A DNA stretch of 39,321 bases from a virus. This document shows, piece after piece, positions 15,488 to 21,979 of the stretch (the stretch's first letter is position 1; every line of letters starts with the position of its first letter). The notes under the pieces were generated by a model. It saw nothing but the letters and a program-made list of their open reading frames with translations. It was not told the DNA's origin and ran no database searches. Made by a program: the position numbers and the translations under genes. The stretch spans positions 1 through 39,321 of IMG/VR virus record IMGVR_UViG_3300036766_001358; one strand, 5' to 3'.

Positions 15488-15693
15488 GCCCCATCACCTT
15501 CCACGACACGGACGTCAGCCCAGCCTTCGAGCTGAAGCATCTCAACGAGGATCTGCAGGAGCCGGTCCTGGCCGGGCCGGACCTCGGACTGGCGCGTGTA
15601 CTCGCGGCCGTTGATTGTGCGGCGCTCCTTGGCGCCGGCGAACTGCCTTGCCGCCCGGGGGTTCGGGGGCCCCGAGGCCCAGATGGCGATCAT
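15484..15693 (-). CDS. Small hypothetical protein
   Basis: A 69-residue protein with no recognised domain. The N-terminus MIAIWASGPPNPRAARQF is followed by a basic stretch and a helix (QDRLLQILVEMLQLEGW) ending in a short strand (DVRVVEG). GGGAGG lies eight bases before the ATG at 15693, and four-base overlaps link it to both neighbours, so it is very likely translated. No function can be offered. Confidence 0.7.
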   Translation of the reverse strand: MIAIWASGPPNPRAARQFAGAKERRTINGREYTRQSEVRPGQDRLLQILVEMLQLEGWADVRVVEGDGA

Positions 15694-15992
15694 GAGGCGA
15701 GCCTCCCGTAGGGCCAGTTAGTGCACTTCGCACAGGATTCGACCCCGATCTTCTTCTGGCAGGCCTCGATATTGGACTCCAATTGGCTCTGGCGGGCGCC
15801 GTCATGCGGCGACAATAGCGGGCAGGTATCCTCGACCAAATCATCATCCTCCTCGTCCTTGTCTTCGAAAAAAGAAAAAGGGCCCGGCGCGGCCGGGCCC
15901 TCAAACTCCGTGGGAAAAAGCCTGGTACCTGGTGATGCACCCTTCTTTGAGGGCGGAATGGGCCGAGGCGGGTTCGTTCCTCCGTCGGTCAT
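15690..15992 (-). CDS. Small protein with C-terminal Cys motif
   Basis: A 100-residue protein with a disordered Pro/Gly-rich first half, an acidic stretch (DKDEEDDDLVED) and a C-terminal CPLL...CQKKIGVESCAKCTNWPYG segment whose Cys residues may bind zinc or a cluster. Its ATG overlaps the integrase stop by four bases. A strong terminator-like hairpin with T tract is embedded in its coding sequence (15868-15900), so expression past this point may be conditional. Confidence 0.7.
   Translation of the reverse strand: MTDGGTNPPRPIPPSKKGASPGTRLFPTEFEGPAAPGPFSFFEDKDEEDDDLVEDTCPLLSPHDGARQSQLESNIEACQKKIGVESCAKCTNWPYGRLAS
15868..15900 (-). terminator. Hairpin plus T tract inside a gene, downstream of the integrase
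   Basis: Reading the minus strand, a perfect 9-bp stem GGGCCCGGC/GCCGGGCCC (15892-15900 with 15880-15888, 3-base loop) is followed at once by TTTTT, C and TTTTTT (15879-15868). It has the form of an intrinsic terminator, and the T tract alone matches archaeal termination signals. It lies within the gene at 15690-15992, about 90 bases past the integrase stop. Confidence 0.6.
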
Positions 15993-17095
15993 GGGTGCAT
16001 CTCCATGTACTTCGGGCCCTTAGGTCTTTGGGGCGGTTGGGCGAACAGGGCCTGGAGCTTGTCGTAGCTGTCGTCCGGGCGGAGGTCAACATACCACCTC
16101 TGCGTGGTCGCCACGGATGCGTGCCGCAACAGCCTGCTCGTCGTCTCGATCGTGGCCCCGCAGTCCATGAGGACCTGGCCGTAGCTCGTCCTGAGATCCT
16201 TGGGGGCGATGTCCACGCCGGCCTCCTTGCCGATCCGCGAGAACATCTTCCGGACCTGGTTGGAGGTCACTGTCTCGCCGCTCTCGCGCATCCCCGGCCC
16301 GGCGAGCTCCGGGAAGAACCGGGGATGGCCCTGCCGCCCGAGGTGCGCCTCCCGGAGCTCGAGGAAGCGCTCCACATGCGGCCTCACGGGCGGGAGCAGC
16401 GTGGTGTAGTCGGGAACCGTTTTGCTGAAGCCCACCCGGAGGCGCCAGCAGTACCGCTCCAGGTCCGCATACTGCAACGCCCGGAGCTCCTTGGGCCGGA
16501 CGCCGAAGCCCGCGGCGAATGCCACGAGGCCGTAGGCGACGACATCCCACCAGGCGTCGGACTTCTCCGCCCGGACACGAGCGACGTCCAGGAAGGCCAG
16601 GACCGTCTCGAGCCGGAACGACCTCTTGCCGGCCTTTCCGGAGCCGTGCGGGAGCCACTGCGCTTTCACCGGGTGCGCCCTGAGCTGGCCGATGATGGCG
16701 TTGCCGGCGAGGGCGCAGAGCTGCGACATGATGCCGAGATACTTGAGCATCGTGCCGGGCTTGAGGCCCTGCTCCTTGAGGTGGCCGAAGAGGTTCATGA
16801 TGTCCCTCTCGCCCATCCCGGCGGGGTTCCGCGTGGTCAGCCTGCCGCCCTCGTGGAGGCTCCTGACGATCTTCCCCAGGTGGCGGAGCTTGCGTTCCCG
16901 CTCCTGGGCCGTTCCTTCCTGCGTCCTGCTCCAATCCGCCCTCTCCTGCACTAACTGTCGGGAGTAGGCGAGCCAGGGGTTGCGCCCCACGGCCTCCACG
17001 CTCCCGATGCCCTTTCCTTTTCCCACGGAGACCTGCGGTATGTTTGGGTCACCGACATTGGTCTCGGGGTTGGGGAGGGCGATGGATTCACTTAT
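15989..17095 (-). CDS. int: Tyrosine recombinase/integrase, probable ATA start
   Basis: Site-specific recombinase for integration of the viral genome. Counting from GTG at 17026 (345 residues), catalytic motifs are Arg in GFGVRPKELRALQYADL, Lys in FSKTV, KDLR (where most families have HxxR), LLRHAS and the nucleophile in QRWYVDL. A core-binding domain precedes them (HLGKIVRSLHEGG, IMNLFGHLKEQGLKPGTMLKYL). The GTG would leave an 82-base gap in a packed operon. The good ribosome site AGGTGAT (17101-17107) is followed five bases later by ATA AGT at 17095, in frame, with coding-like sequence between (SESIALPNPETNVGDP). The ATA start (368 residues) is therefore preferred but unproven. Confidence 0.85.
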   Translation of the reverse strand: MSESIALPNPETNVGDPNIPQVSVGKGKGIGSVEAVGRNPWLAYSRQLVQERADWSRTQEGTAQERERKLRHLGKIVRSLHEGGRLTTRNPAGMGERDIMNLFGHLKEQGLKPGTMLKYLGIMSQLCALAGNAIIGQLRAHPVKAQWLPHGSGKAGKRSFRLETVLAFLDVARVRAEKSDAWWDVVAYGLVAFAAGFGVRPKELRALQYADLERYCWRLRVGFSKTVPDYTTLLPPVRPHVERFLELREAHLGRQGHPRFFPELAGPGMRESGETVTSNQVRKMFSRIGKEAGVDIAPKDLRTSYGQVLMDCGATIETTSRLLRHASVATTQRWYVDLRPDDSYDKLQALFAQPPQRPKGPKYMEMHP

Positions 17096-17108
17096 AGTTT
17101 ATCACCTT

Positions 17109-17345
17109 TTATTTTCTCTCGATGTACTTGGCGTGGAGATTCTCGCATACGCATTGGATGGCCTTGACCATGGCCATCTCTTCTTTCGTCAGTTCCAGGG
17201 GCGGGTGCGAGAGCCAGGAGTCCAGCTGCCACCACATCTCTTTGTATTGGCTCAGTTCCTCCTCGGCTTGCATTTTCTTTTTTTCCTTGTCATACTGCTC
17301 GTACCTAAGGCGGGTCGACTCTTTCAACGATAGGGTCTTGACCAA
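17109..17345 (-). CDS. Small charged helical protein, TTG start
   Basis: A 78-residue protein, almost wholly helical and charged (LRYEQYDKEKKKMQAEEEL), with a Trp pair (MWWQLDSWL) and a C-terminal helix ending CVCENLHAKYIERK. TTG at 17345 is the start because AGGTGAT lies five bases upstream, the same spacing as the proposed ATA start of the next gene. It precedes the integrase and might be a small accessory or excision factor, but it shows no helix-turn-helix. Confidence 0.7.
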   Translation of the reverse strand: MVKTLSLKESTRLRYEQYDKEKKKMQAEEELSQYKEMWWQLDSWLSHPPLELTKEEMAMVKAIQCVCENLHAKYIERK

Positions 17346-17346
17346 T

Positions 17347-17487
17347 TCAAATCACCTCTCGACCACTATTGACTTTCCTGTGATATATGACTTCGTGAAT
17401 GTCGGCCGGCTGCCGCCCGGCCGCCCGGGCCAGCTTGGCCCGGACCTCGGGGCTGAAGACGCTGGAGGGCCAGGGGTTGGATTTCAT
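17347..17487 (-). CDS. Very small protein, 46 residues
   Basis: Short gene packed between two others: its ATG at 17487 follows the previous TAA directly, and it ends one base before the next TTG. The protein reads SVFSPEVRAKLARAAGRQPADIHEVIYHRK, a helix with basic ends. GC at third codon positions matches the neighbours. No family is recognised. A small DNA-binding role is possible but unsupported. Confidence 0.55.
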   Translation of the reverse strand: MKSNPWPSSVFSPEVRAKLARAAGRQPADIHEVIYHRKVNSGREVI

Positions 17488-17646
17488 TTATTCCACCAAC
17501 ACCCAGAGGGTTTTCCATCCCTTGACTTTCCTGCAGGACGGACACTTGGGATTGAGGCCATCACTCGCGGCGATGTTGGGATCAAATATTGCCCCGCAGT
17601 TCAGGCACATGGCCAACGGTATTGATTCATGTTTCTTGTCCTTCAT
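17488..17646 (-). CDS. Mini zinc-ribbon protein, 52 residues
   Basis: Small gene with ATG at 17646 behind GGTGAG. The protein has MCLNCGAIFD and CPSCRKVKGWKTLW, two Cys pairs spaced for a zinc ribbon. It follows the winged-helix gene stop by five bases and is joined without a gap to the next small gene. It may be an adaptor for DNA- or protein-binding partners. Confidence 0.68.
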   Translation of the reverse strand: MKDKKHESIPLAMCLNCGAIFDPNIAASDGLNPKCPSCRKVKGWKTLWVLVE

Positions 17647-17651
17647 AGTTC

Positions 17652-18995
17652 TCACCCATATCCTATATTATCCCCTGGCCCCGGCGGGGGCTTGTATTCC
17701 TGGCTGGCCCCCATGGCGGCTTGGACCGTGACTTCGATCTTCGGCGTGATGGCCTTCTCGACCTTGTCGGCTATGACATCGGCGAGGGCGGGCATGGCCT
17801 CCTGGAAGGTTTCGGTGGCGATGCCCTTCATGATGGACGGGAGCTTCTTCTCGAGACCGTAGAGCTCGTCCTGGAGAGCGGTGAGGAGCGTTGGCGCATT
17901 GGCCCAGTTGAGGATCTTCCGGAGGCCCTCGGAGCGCTGAGCCGGCCGGAGCAGGAACTCGATCTCGGCGTACTTCTTGGACTGGTCGATGGTGATGGTG
18001 GTGCCGTCATCAGCCTTGATCTTGAGCCAGCCCTTGAAGGTGCCGCCAATGTCAGGGAGGGGAAAGGCGACATGGAGCTCATCGGGCTCGGGGAGGCCGA
18101 ACTGATACCCGTAGTTCTTCTGGAGCCAGTTGGCCACGCGCAAGGCGTCCTCCTCGAGGTCCCGGCCCAAGGCCTCCTGCAGGGCCTGGCGGTCGTGGAC
18201 GCTTTCCTCCGGCAGCCAGATGCGGATGCAGTGGCCCGGGAACTCCTGGAGCGTGACTATCCCGATGTCATCGAAAAGGACCTCTGCGGGCTTGTACCAG
18301 TCGTCTCCGTGGACGTTCTTGATGGGCGTGCCCCAGCGGAGCAGGTCCAGTTCCGGCCGCCTGCAGGCGCCCTGCTGGATCGTGAACTTGACGGCCCGGT
18401 GATGGACCCTGGCGAAGTGGTCCAGGGCCACGGGCGGGGCTGGCCTGACATCTTCCTCGTGGGCCTCGTCCTTGGCCACGGCCTCGACCTGGCCGGCCTG
18501 GCCGGGCGTGTCCATGCCTGCCGCTTCGGGCCCCGCCTTGGCCCCGTCCTGGCCCTCCTGGCCCGCTTTGCTGGATTGGCCCGGCTCCTGCTCCGGTCCC
18601 GGTTCTGGCCCTGCCACGGGCTCGGGCTTGGCCTCGTCCACAACCTTGTCGCTGAGGCTGGGGGAGGAGGGGGTTCCCACCGCCTTGTCATGAGAGCTGG
18701 TGCCACGGCCCCCAGCAATCGATGGTTTTGAAAAGTTTCCTGAAAAGTTTCTTGCAGAGTTTTGGCCCAGCTCGGATTTGTATCTGAGGCCCGTGGCCGT
18801 GGTCTCATAGATCGCTGGCGATTTCCCTATTCGCCGGAGGGCGCCCTCTGCTACGAGTTGGTTAATATAATTATATGCGGTTCTCTCGCTGAGGCCTGAG
18901 AAGAGGATGGATTCAGGGGCCGATAATCGGTTCTTGGACCCGTTGCCAAAGGCGAGCAAATTATACAGAAGTCGGAGCTTCAACTCACTCCTCAT
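17652..18995 (-). CDS. Winged-helix protein, possible replication initiator
   Basis: A 447-residue protein. Residues 1-70 are a winged-helix domain: LKLRLLYNLLAFGNGSKN, SGLSERTAYNYINQLVAEGALRRIG, TATGLRYKSEL. A long Pro/Gly/Glu/Ala linker covers about 90-190. The C-terminal domain (HHRAVKFTIQQG, VLFDDIGIVTLQEFPGHCIRIWLPEES, RVANWLQKNYGYQFGLPEPDELHVAFPLPD) is not recognised and ends in an amphipathic helix. The gene contains two direct repeats in the start of the linker, with a third copy upstream. A DNA-binding head, linker and internal iterons resemble the lambda O arrangement, hence the suggestion. A transcription regulator is the alternative. Confidence 0.68.
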   Translation of the reverse strand: MRSELKLRLLYNLLAFGNGSKNRLSAPESILFSGLSERTAYNYINQLVAEGALRRIGKSPAIYETTATGLRYKSELGQNSARNFSGNFSKPSIAGGRGTSSHDKAVGTPSSPSLSDKVVDEAKPEPVAGPEPGPEQEPGQSSKAGQEGQDGAKAGPEAAGMDTPGQAGQVEAVAKDEAHEEDVRPAPPVALDHFARVHHRAVKFTIQQGACRRPELDLLRWGTPIKNVHGDDWYKPAEVLFDDIGIVTLQEFPGHCIRIWLPEESVHDRQALQEALGRDLEEDALRVANWLQKNYGYQFGLPEPDELHVAFPLPDIGGTFKGWLKIKADDGTTITIDQSKKYAEIEFLLRPAQRSEGLRKILNWANAPTLLTALQDELYGLEKKLPSIMKGIATETFQEAMPALADVIADKVEKAITPKIEVTVQAAMGASQEYKPPPGPGDNIGYG

Positions 18996-19041
18996 CGGCC
19001 CTCGTTTCCCCAGAACTAACCACCTCTAATTGAAAAGTTTC
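18729..19041. repeat. Three copies of TGAAAAGTTTC (iteron-like)
   Basis: TGAAAAGTTTC occurs at 18729-18739, 18741-18751 (12-bp step) and 19031-19041. The second and third copies continue to match for about ten more bases (c/t TGCA, two purines, GTT). Each contains the inverted element GAAA-NN-TTTC. Two copies are inside the winged-helix gene and one is just before it. They could be origin iterons, an operator, or the trace of a small duplication, since both encode an NFS peptide. Confidence 0.55.
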
Positions 19042-19165
19042 CTGCAAGGTTATTTTCGGGCTTTTTGGCCTTCCGGGCCCGGGCCTGCTGGCCCAGGGTC
19101 TTGGGCTTGACCTCGACAAAATCTTCAATGTGGCTCTGCCTACGTCGCTCGTTTATTTGGGTCAC
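19016..19165 (-). CDS. Small basic protein, GTG start
   Basis: A 49-residue protein (TQINERRRQSHIEDFVEVKPKT, then a basic QQARARKAKK tail). GTG at 19165 is the only standard start after the in-frame TAG. The ribosome site is weak (AAGG next to the start). The end peptide NLAGNFS is echoed in the winged-helix protein (ARNFSGNFS), where the DNA repeat is shared. It is probably real, because it fills the space between the structured element and the winged-helix gene. Confidence 0.5.
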   Translation of the reverse strand: MTQINERRRQSHIEDFVEVKPKTLGQQARARKAKKPENNLAGNFSIRGG

Positions 19166-19176
19166 CCTTGCCTATG

Positions 19177-19224
19177 GCCCGCCCGGCGCCTCGAACGCCG
19201 GCGTCCCGCCTGTCGGGGACGGGC
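19177..19224 (-). other. tRNA-like three-stem structure (T-arm plus acceptor-like stem)
   Basis: Directly after the stop of the next gene upstream, the minus strand can fold into a closing 7-bp stem GCCCGTC/GGCGGGC (19218-19224 with 19177-19183, one G-T pair) and an inner short hairpin. It also has a 5-bp stem CGGCG/CGCCG with a 7-base loop TTCGAGG (19184-19200). The last part has the exact form of a tRNA T-arm (TTCRA loop, closing G-C pair) followed by a 3' acceptor strand. There are no D or anticodon arms. It may be an attachment-site core derived from a tRNA 3' end, a structured RNA element, or chance in GC-rich DNA. Confidence 0.4.
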
Positions 19225-19476
19225 CTACGACTTCTCTTGGTAGACGAGCTTATTGAGGTAGGGCCTGGTCACGGCCTCGATCTCGCAGGGGACCGCCTTC
19301 ATCTCCCCGCGCCTTCGGAGTCTCTGATAGAATCCCGGGCTCGGCCCTCCGAGGTTGTTTATCCTGTCGATGGCTTCTTTCCGGGTGGGGGCGACTGAGC
19401 ACAACAATGGAAACCAGTCGTCCCGGAAGGCCTTTCGCATCACTATCCAACCATGCGTGTATGTAGTCACCACCAT
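19225..19476 (-). CDS. Small hypothetical protein
   Basis: An 83-residue basic protein (TYTHGWIVMRKAFRDDWFPLL, APTRKEAIDRINNLGG, FYQRLRRRGEMKAVPCEIEAVTRPYL). The ATG at 19476 shares a base with the preceding stop and has GGAGGTGA just upstream. It looks like one compact alpha/beta domain with a strand-helix-strand order. No family is recognised. It ends at the structured element described at 19177-19224. Confidence 0.7.
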   Translation of the reverse strand: MVVTTYTHGWIVMRKAFRDDWFPLLCSVAPTRKEAIDRINNLGGPSPGFYQRLRRRGEMKAVPCEIEAVTRPYLNKLVYQEKS

Positions 19477-19670
19477 CACTTCACCTCCAAGTTGAGTTCG
19501 ATGTACCGGCCCCGGAACTTTACGTCGGCCTTCCGGACGTGGATGTTGATCGTGTTGTAGTCCCGACCGACCTCGACGGTCCCGAGTGGCCCGAGGTCGA
19601 GCGTGATTCCCTCGCCGTCCGTCAGGCTCACCTTCCCCTTCGCCGTGCTGTCCCATACCAAGTCTCTCAC
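19476..19670 (-). CDS. Small beta-rich protein, GTG start
   Basis: A 64-residue protein that is nearly all beta strand (GKVSLTDGEGITLDLGPLGTVEVG, YNTINIHVRKADVKFRGRYIELNLEV), like a small barrel or sandwich. The GTG at 19670 overlaps the previous TGA (GTGA), with GGAGG just upstream. Function unknown; small beta barrels of this type often bind nucleic acid or protein, but no motif confirms it. Confidence 0.62.
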   Translation of the reverse strand: MRDLVWDSTAKGKVSLTDGEGITLDLGPLGTVEVGRDYNTINIHVRKADVKFRGRYIELNLEVK

Positions 19671-19999
19671 CGCCCCTCCGCTTCGTGCTGTCTGCCGGCG
19701 TCGTACGCTCGCTCGTTGGCCTGGTCCCTGTCGGCCTGGCCATCGATGTGCTGCTCCAGGGCGGCGTCGTCGGCCTTCTGCTTCGCCTCGGAGTCCGGAA
19801 TAAGACGGATCCAACCGATCTCCGCCTCCTCGACCAGACACTGGTCCATTGCCTCCATGACCGCGTCGGTCACCTCGTCCCGGGTGCACCTGGTCTCGAG
19901 CTGGACGCGCTCGCAGAGGGGAATCCAGAGAAGTCCTCTTGGAAGTCCGGAGGCTTTGAGGGTCTTGATGATGGATTCGATGATGAGCTGCTGCTCCAT
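19667..19999 (-). CDS. Hypothetical helical protein
   Basis: A 110-residue protein. The first 75 residues look like a small winged-helix-like fold (IIESIIKTLKASGLPRGLLWIPLCERVQ, RDEVTDAVMEAMDQCLVEEAEIGWIRLI), and the tail is charged and coiled. The ATG at 19999 directly follows the previous stop, with GGTGGT upstream. A regulatory role would fit such a fold, but similarity to any family is not evident. Confidence 0.65.
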   Translation of the reverse strand: MEQQLIIESIIKTLKASGLPRGLLWIPLCERVQLETRCTRDEVTDAVMEAMDQCLVEEAEIGWIRLIPDSEAKQKADDAALEQHIDGQADRDQANERAYDAGRQHEAEGR

Positions 20000-20149
20000 T
20001 CAGACCACCACCGGGCAGTTCCTCGGCCGAGGATCCCGGCTGCAGCGCTTCCGGGGCGTTCCGCAGAACTTCGAGCGGCAGGGCGGGGCGTCGTGCATGA
20101 GCTTGGTCTTGTAGCCATTCGAGATGTAGGGGAGGTGGACGACGATCAT
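20000..20149 (-). CDS. Small Cys-containing basic protein, 49 residues
   Basis: Short gene filling exactly the space between its neighbours: the ATG at 20149 follows a TAG directly and the TGA ends at the base before the next ATG. The protein (HLPYISNGYKTKLMHDAPP, then Cys residues in CRSKFCGTPRKRC and NCPVVV) could coordinate one zinc ion. Otherwise unrecognised. Confidence 0.6.
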   Translation of the reverse strand: MIVVHLPYISNGYKTKLMHDAPPCRSKFCGTPRKRCSRDPRPRNCPVVV

Positions 20150-21049
20150 CTACGGGCCTCCTATGGGGCGGTCGGCGCAGTTCGCGCAGTCCCTCTCCTC
20201 CGCGCAGTCTTCCGGGGCGCATCTCCCGGACTGCGGGGTGGGATTGCGCCGGTGGTTCTTGATGCAGAGAAACATGCAGAAGTAGGTCCGCCTCAGGATG
20301 CATGGCTGGTCTGTCGTGCATGGCCGGCCTTCGACATGGGGCACCGGCTTGGCCTCCTCCCGGAGCCGCTCGAGTTCGCCCTGTTGGTCTGAGATGATGC
20401 GCCGGTCCTGCGCTCGCTCGGCCTCCGCCTTCTTGAGGTCGGCTTCGAAGGTGGCCCGGACGCGCTTCATCTCGTCGATGACGGGATAGAGCCCGAGGCG
20501 TTCCCGGTCGACCTGTTCGATTTTGTGCTGGAGTTCGGCGACCTTCTTGCTGTGGTCGTAATTGGCGTTCGCCAATTTGTCAGTCCACATTTCCTCGTGT
20601 TTCTTCAGCTTGTCCTCGAGGGCGGCGATGACCAGGTCCTTGTCGATTATCAGGTTGGGCGGGGAGTTCGGGACCCCTGCGAACTTGTCCTGGTGGTATT
20701 CCCTGGCGCTCTTGGCCAGGGTGTCGAGGCCATGCGGGCACGGCGCTTCCTTCGGTCTTCCGCATCCTTCCTGGGCCCCGAACATCGTGAAGTGGTCGCA
20801 GGAGAAGCAGTTCGGCGGGAGCTTGTTGTTGGGCGCCGGCTCGGTGAGGAGGCGCTTGCCTTTCGTGTCGGTCTCGTAGATTTCCGAGACCGTGACCTCC
20901 CAGCGCCGCCACTTGTATCCGAGGATGAAGTGGTCCGGGACGCAGAGGCGCCCGGCCGGGGTCTCGATGGCCTTGTAGGAGGCGCCCCGGATCTTGAGGT
21001 GGTCGAGGTCTGCGCCATCAAAGATCGTCGGCGTGACGTTGTCGGCCAT
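20150..21049 (-). CDS. Coiled-coil protein with Cys-rich ends
   Basis: A 299-residue protein. Residues of about 5-70 are beta-rich (TIFDGADLDHLKIRG, LCVPDHFILGYKWRRWEVTVSEIYETD). A Cys/His cluster follows (CFSCDHF, GCGRPKEAPCPHG). Residues of about 140-235 form a long charged coiled coil. The C-terminus has eleven Cys residues (CTTDQPCILRRTYFCMFLC, CAPEDCAEERDCANC). The ATG at 21049 overlaps the preceding TGA; an in-frame GTG at 21058 is possible. No family is recognised. The domain order suggests a multimeric zinc protein that could bring other factors to DNA. Confidence 0.68.
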   Translation of the reverse strand: MADNVTPTIFDGADLDHLKIRGASYKAIETPAGRLCVPDHFILGYKWRRWEVTVSEIYETDTKGKRLLTEPAPNNKLPPNCFSCDHFTMFGAQEGCGRPKEAPCPHGLDTLAKSAREYHQDKFAGVPNSPPNLIIDKDLVIAALEDKLKKHEEMWTDKLANANYDHSKKVAELQHKIEQVDRERLGLYPVIDEMKRVRATFEADLKKAEAERAQDRRIISDQQGELERLREEAKPVPHVEGRPCTTDQPCILRRTYFCMFLCIKNHRRNPTPQSGRCAPEDCAEERDCANCADRPIGGP

Positions 21050-21582
21050 CAGTACCACGCTCCCCCGCCCTTGCTGCGGTCGCCGAGCTCGGCCAGTTTA
21101 TCCAGTGCGTCCAGGAGCACCTTCAGGCTCACATCGTCGAGGTCCTCGATCTGCTCCTTCCCCTTTCCTGTCAGGTACTCCCGAACGCACCGCTCCCCGC
21201 CTTCCTTGTGCTTGCGCCGGGCATAGGCGCCCCGGACCCGCTTGTCCCTGATCTCCAGGGCTCTCGGGTCCGGCGGGCTCGACGCCGGCGCTGCCGGTCC
21301 CTTCGGCTTTGCGGAGGTCGAAGAATTATCCGGCGGCGCCGGCTTTGTCTCCGTTGGCGAAGGCGGGGAGCTTGAAGGCCCAGGGCCGGCCTCGCCGGCC
21401 GGGGCTGGGGGCTGGTCTTTAGGGGCCCCCTGCGGTGCCTGGACAGCAGCAGGGGGCTGGGTAGTTCTATCCGGGGCGGATGGGCCCGCCAGTGTGAGGT
21501 CGTTGAATCTCCTGAGAAGGTCGAAGGCGATGGCGGACTCCAGGGGGTTGTCCGTGGAGAAGGTGATGGTGATGGTGGCCAG
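21049..21582 (-). CDS. Hypothetical protein with Pro/Ala linker, probable CTG start
   Basis: A 177-residue protein: an N-terminal beta-helix unit (ATITITFSTDNPLESAIAFDLLRRFNDLTLAG), a long Pro/Ala/Ser linker, then a basic C-terminal helix region (RGAYARRKHKEGGERCVREYLTGKGKEQIEDLDDVSLKVLLDALDKL). No ATG, GTG or TTG lies near the start of the coding-like part. The only in-frame ATG (21687) is deep in the preceding gene and its translation there is a shadow. CTG GCC at 21582 begins one base after the preceding stop and seven bases after a G-rich GAGGGGGG site, so CTG is proposed. Confidence 0.62.
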   Translation of the reverse strand: MATITITFSTDNPLESAIAFDLLRRFNDLTLAGPSAPDRTTQPPAAVQAPQGAPKDQPPAPAGEAGPGPSSSPPSPTETKPAPPDNSSTSAKPKGPAAPASSPPDPRALEIRDKRVRGAYARRKHKEGGERCVREYLTGKGKEQIEDLDDVSLKVLLDALDKLAELGDRSKGGGAWY

Positions 21583-21583
21583 T

Positions 21584-21781
21584 TCAATCCCCCCTCGTGT
21601 GCCTGGCGCTTTCCTGGACCCAGCCGTCGTGCTCCCTCCAGCTGGGATCGTCCGCCCACGGCCGGCGGGGGTCCGTGGCGGCGCCATGCTTCTTGCCGCC
21701 CTGGACGAAGCCGGTGAGCGGGGCCTGGGCCGCGGCCTTGCGCTGGGCGGCGAGGTGCTCCTCGTAGGTCATGCGGGGCAT
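21584..21781 (-). CDS. Small hypothetical protein
   Basis: A 65-residue polar protein (TYEEHLAAQRKAAAQAPLTG, then a Trp-rich, charged part RRPWADDPSWREHDGWV). The ATG at 21781 follows the previous stop directly and GGAGG is eight bases upstream. Composition suggests partial disorder. No family or function is recognised. Confidence 0.65.
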   Translation of the reverse strand: MPRMTYEEHLAAQRKAAAQAPLTGFVQGGKKHGAATDPRRPWADDPSWREHDGWVQESARHTRGD

Positions 21782-21979
21782 TCAGACCGCCTCCGGATGT
21801 CGGAGATCCATCAGGCCCCAGACCTCGTCGAGCATCTTCCGCATGGCGAAGTCGTGTTCGCCGCAGAGGCCCCGGGTCTTCGTGGACTTCAACTTGCCGT
21901 CGGGTCCCCGCTCCCTGCGCCTGTAGACGGCCTGGGAGGGCTTGCCGCAGAGTGGGACGCAGCAGGTTGGCCAGCGCAT
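21782..21979 (-). CDS. Small zinc-binding-like protein
   Basis: A 65-residue protein with CCVPLCGKPSQAVYRRR and GLCGEHDFAMRKML, giving paired Cys/His ligands like a short treble-clef or HNH-type zinc site. The ATG at 21979 directly follows a TAG, with GGGGGCG upstream. The Cys and His spacing is compatible with an incomplete endonuclease-like finger, but catalytic residues are not visible. Confidence 0.65.
   Translation of the reverse strand: MRWPTCCVPLCGKPSQAVYRRRERGPDGKLKSTKTRGLCGEHDFAMRKMLDEVWGLMDLRHPEAV

Noticed and set aside
19177-19224. Complete tRNA gene
   Set aside because: Only T-arm and acceptor-like stems are present; D arm and anticodon arm are missing.
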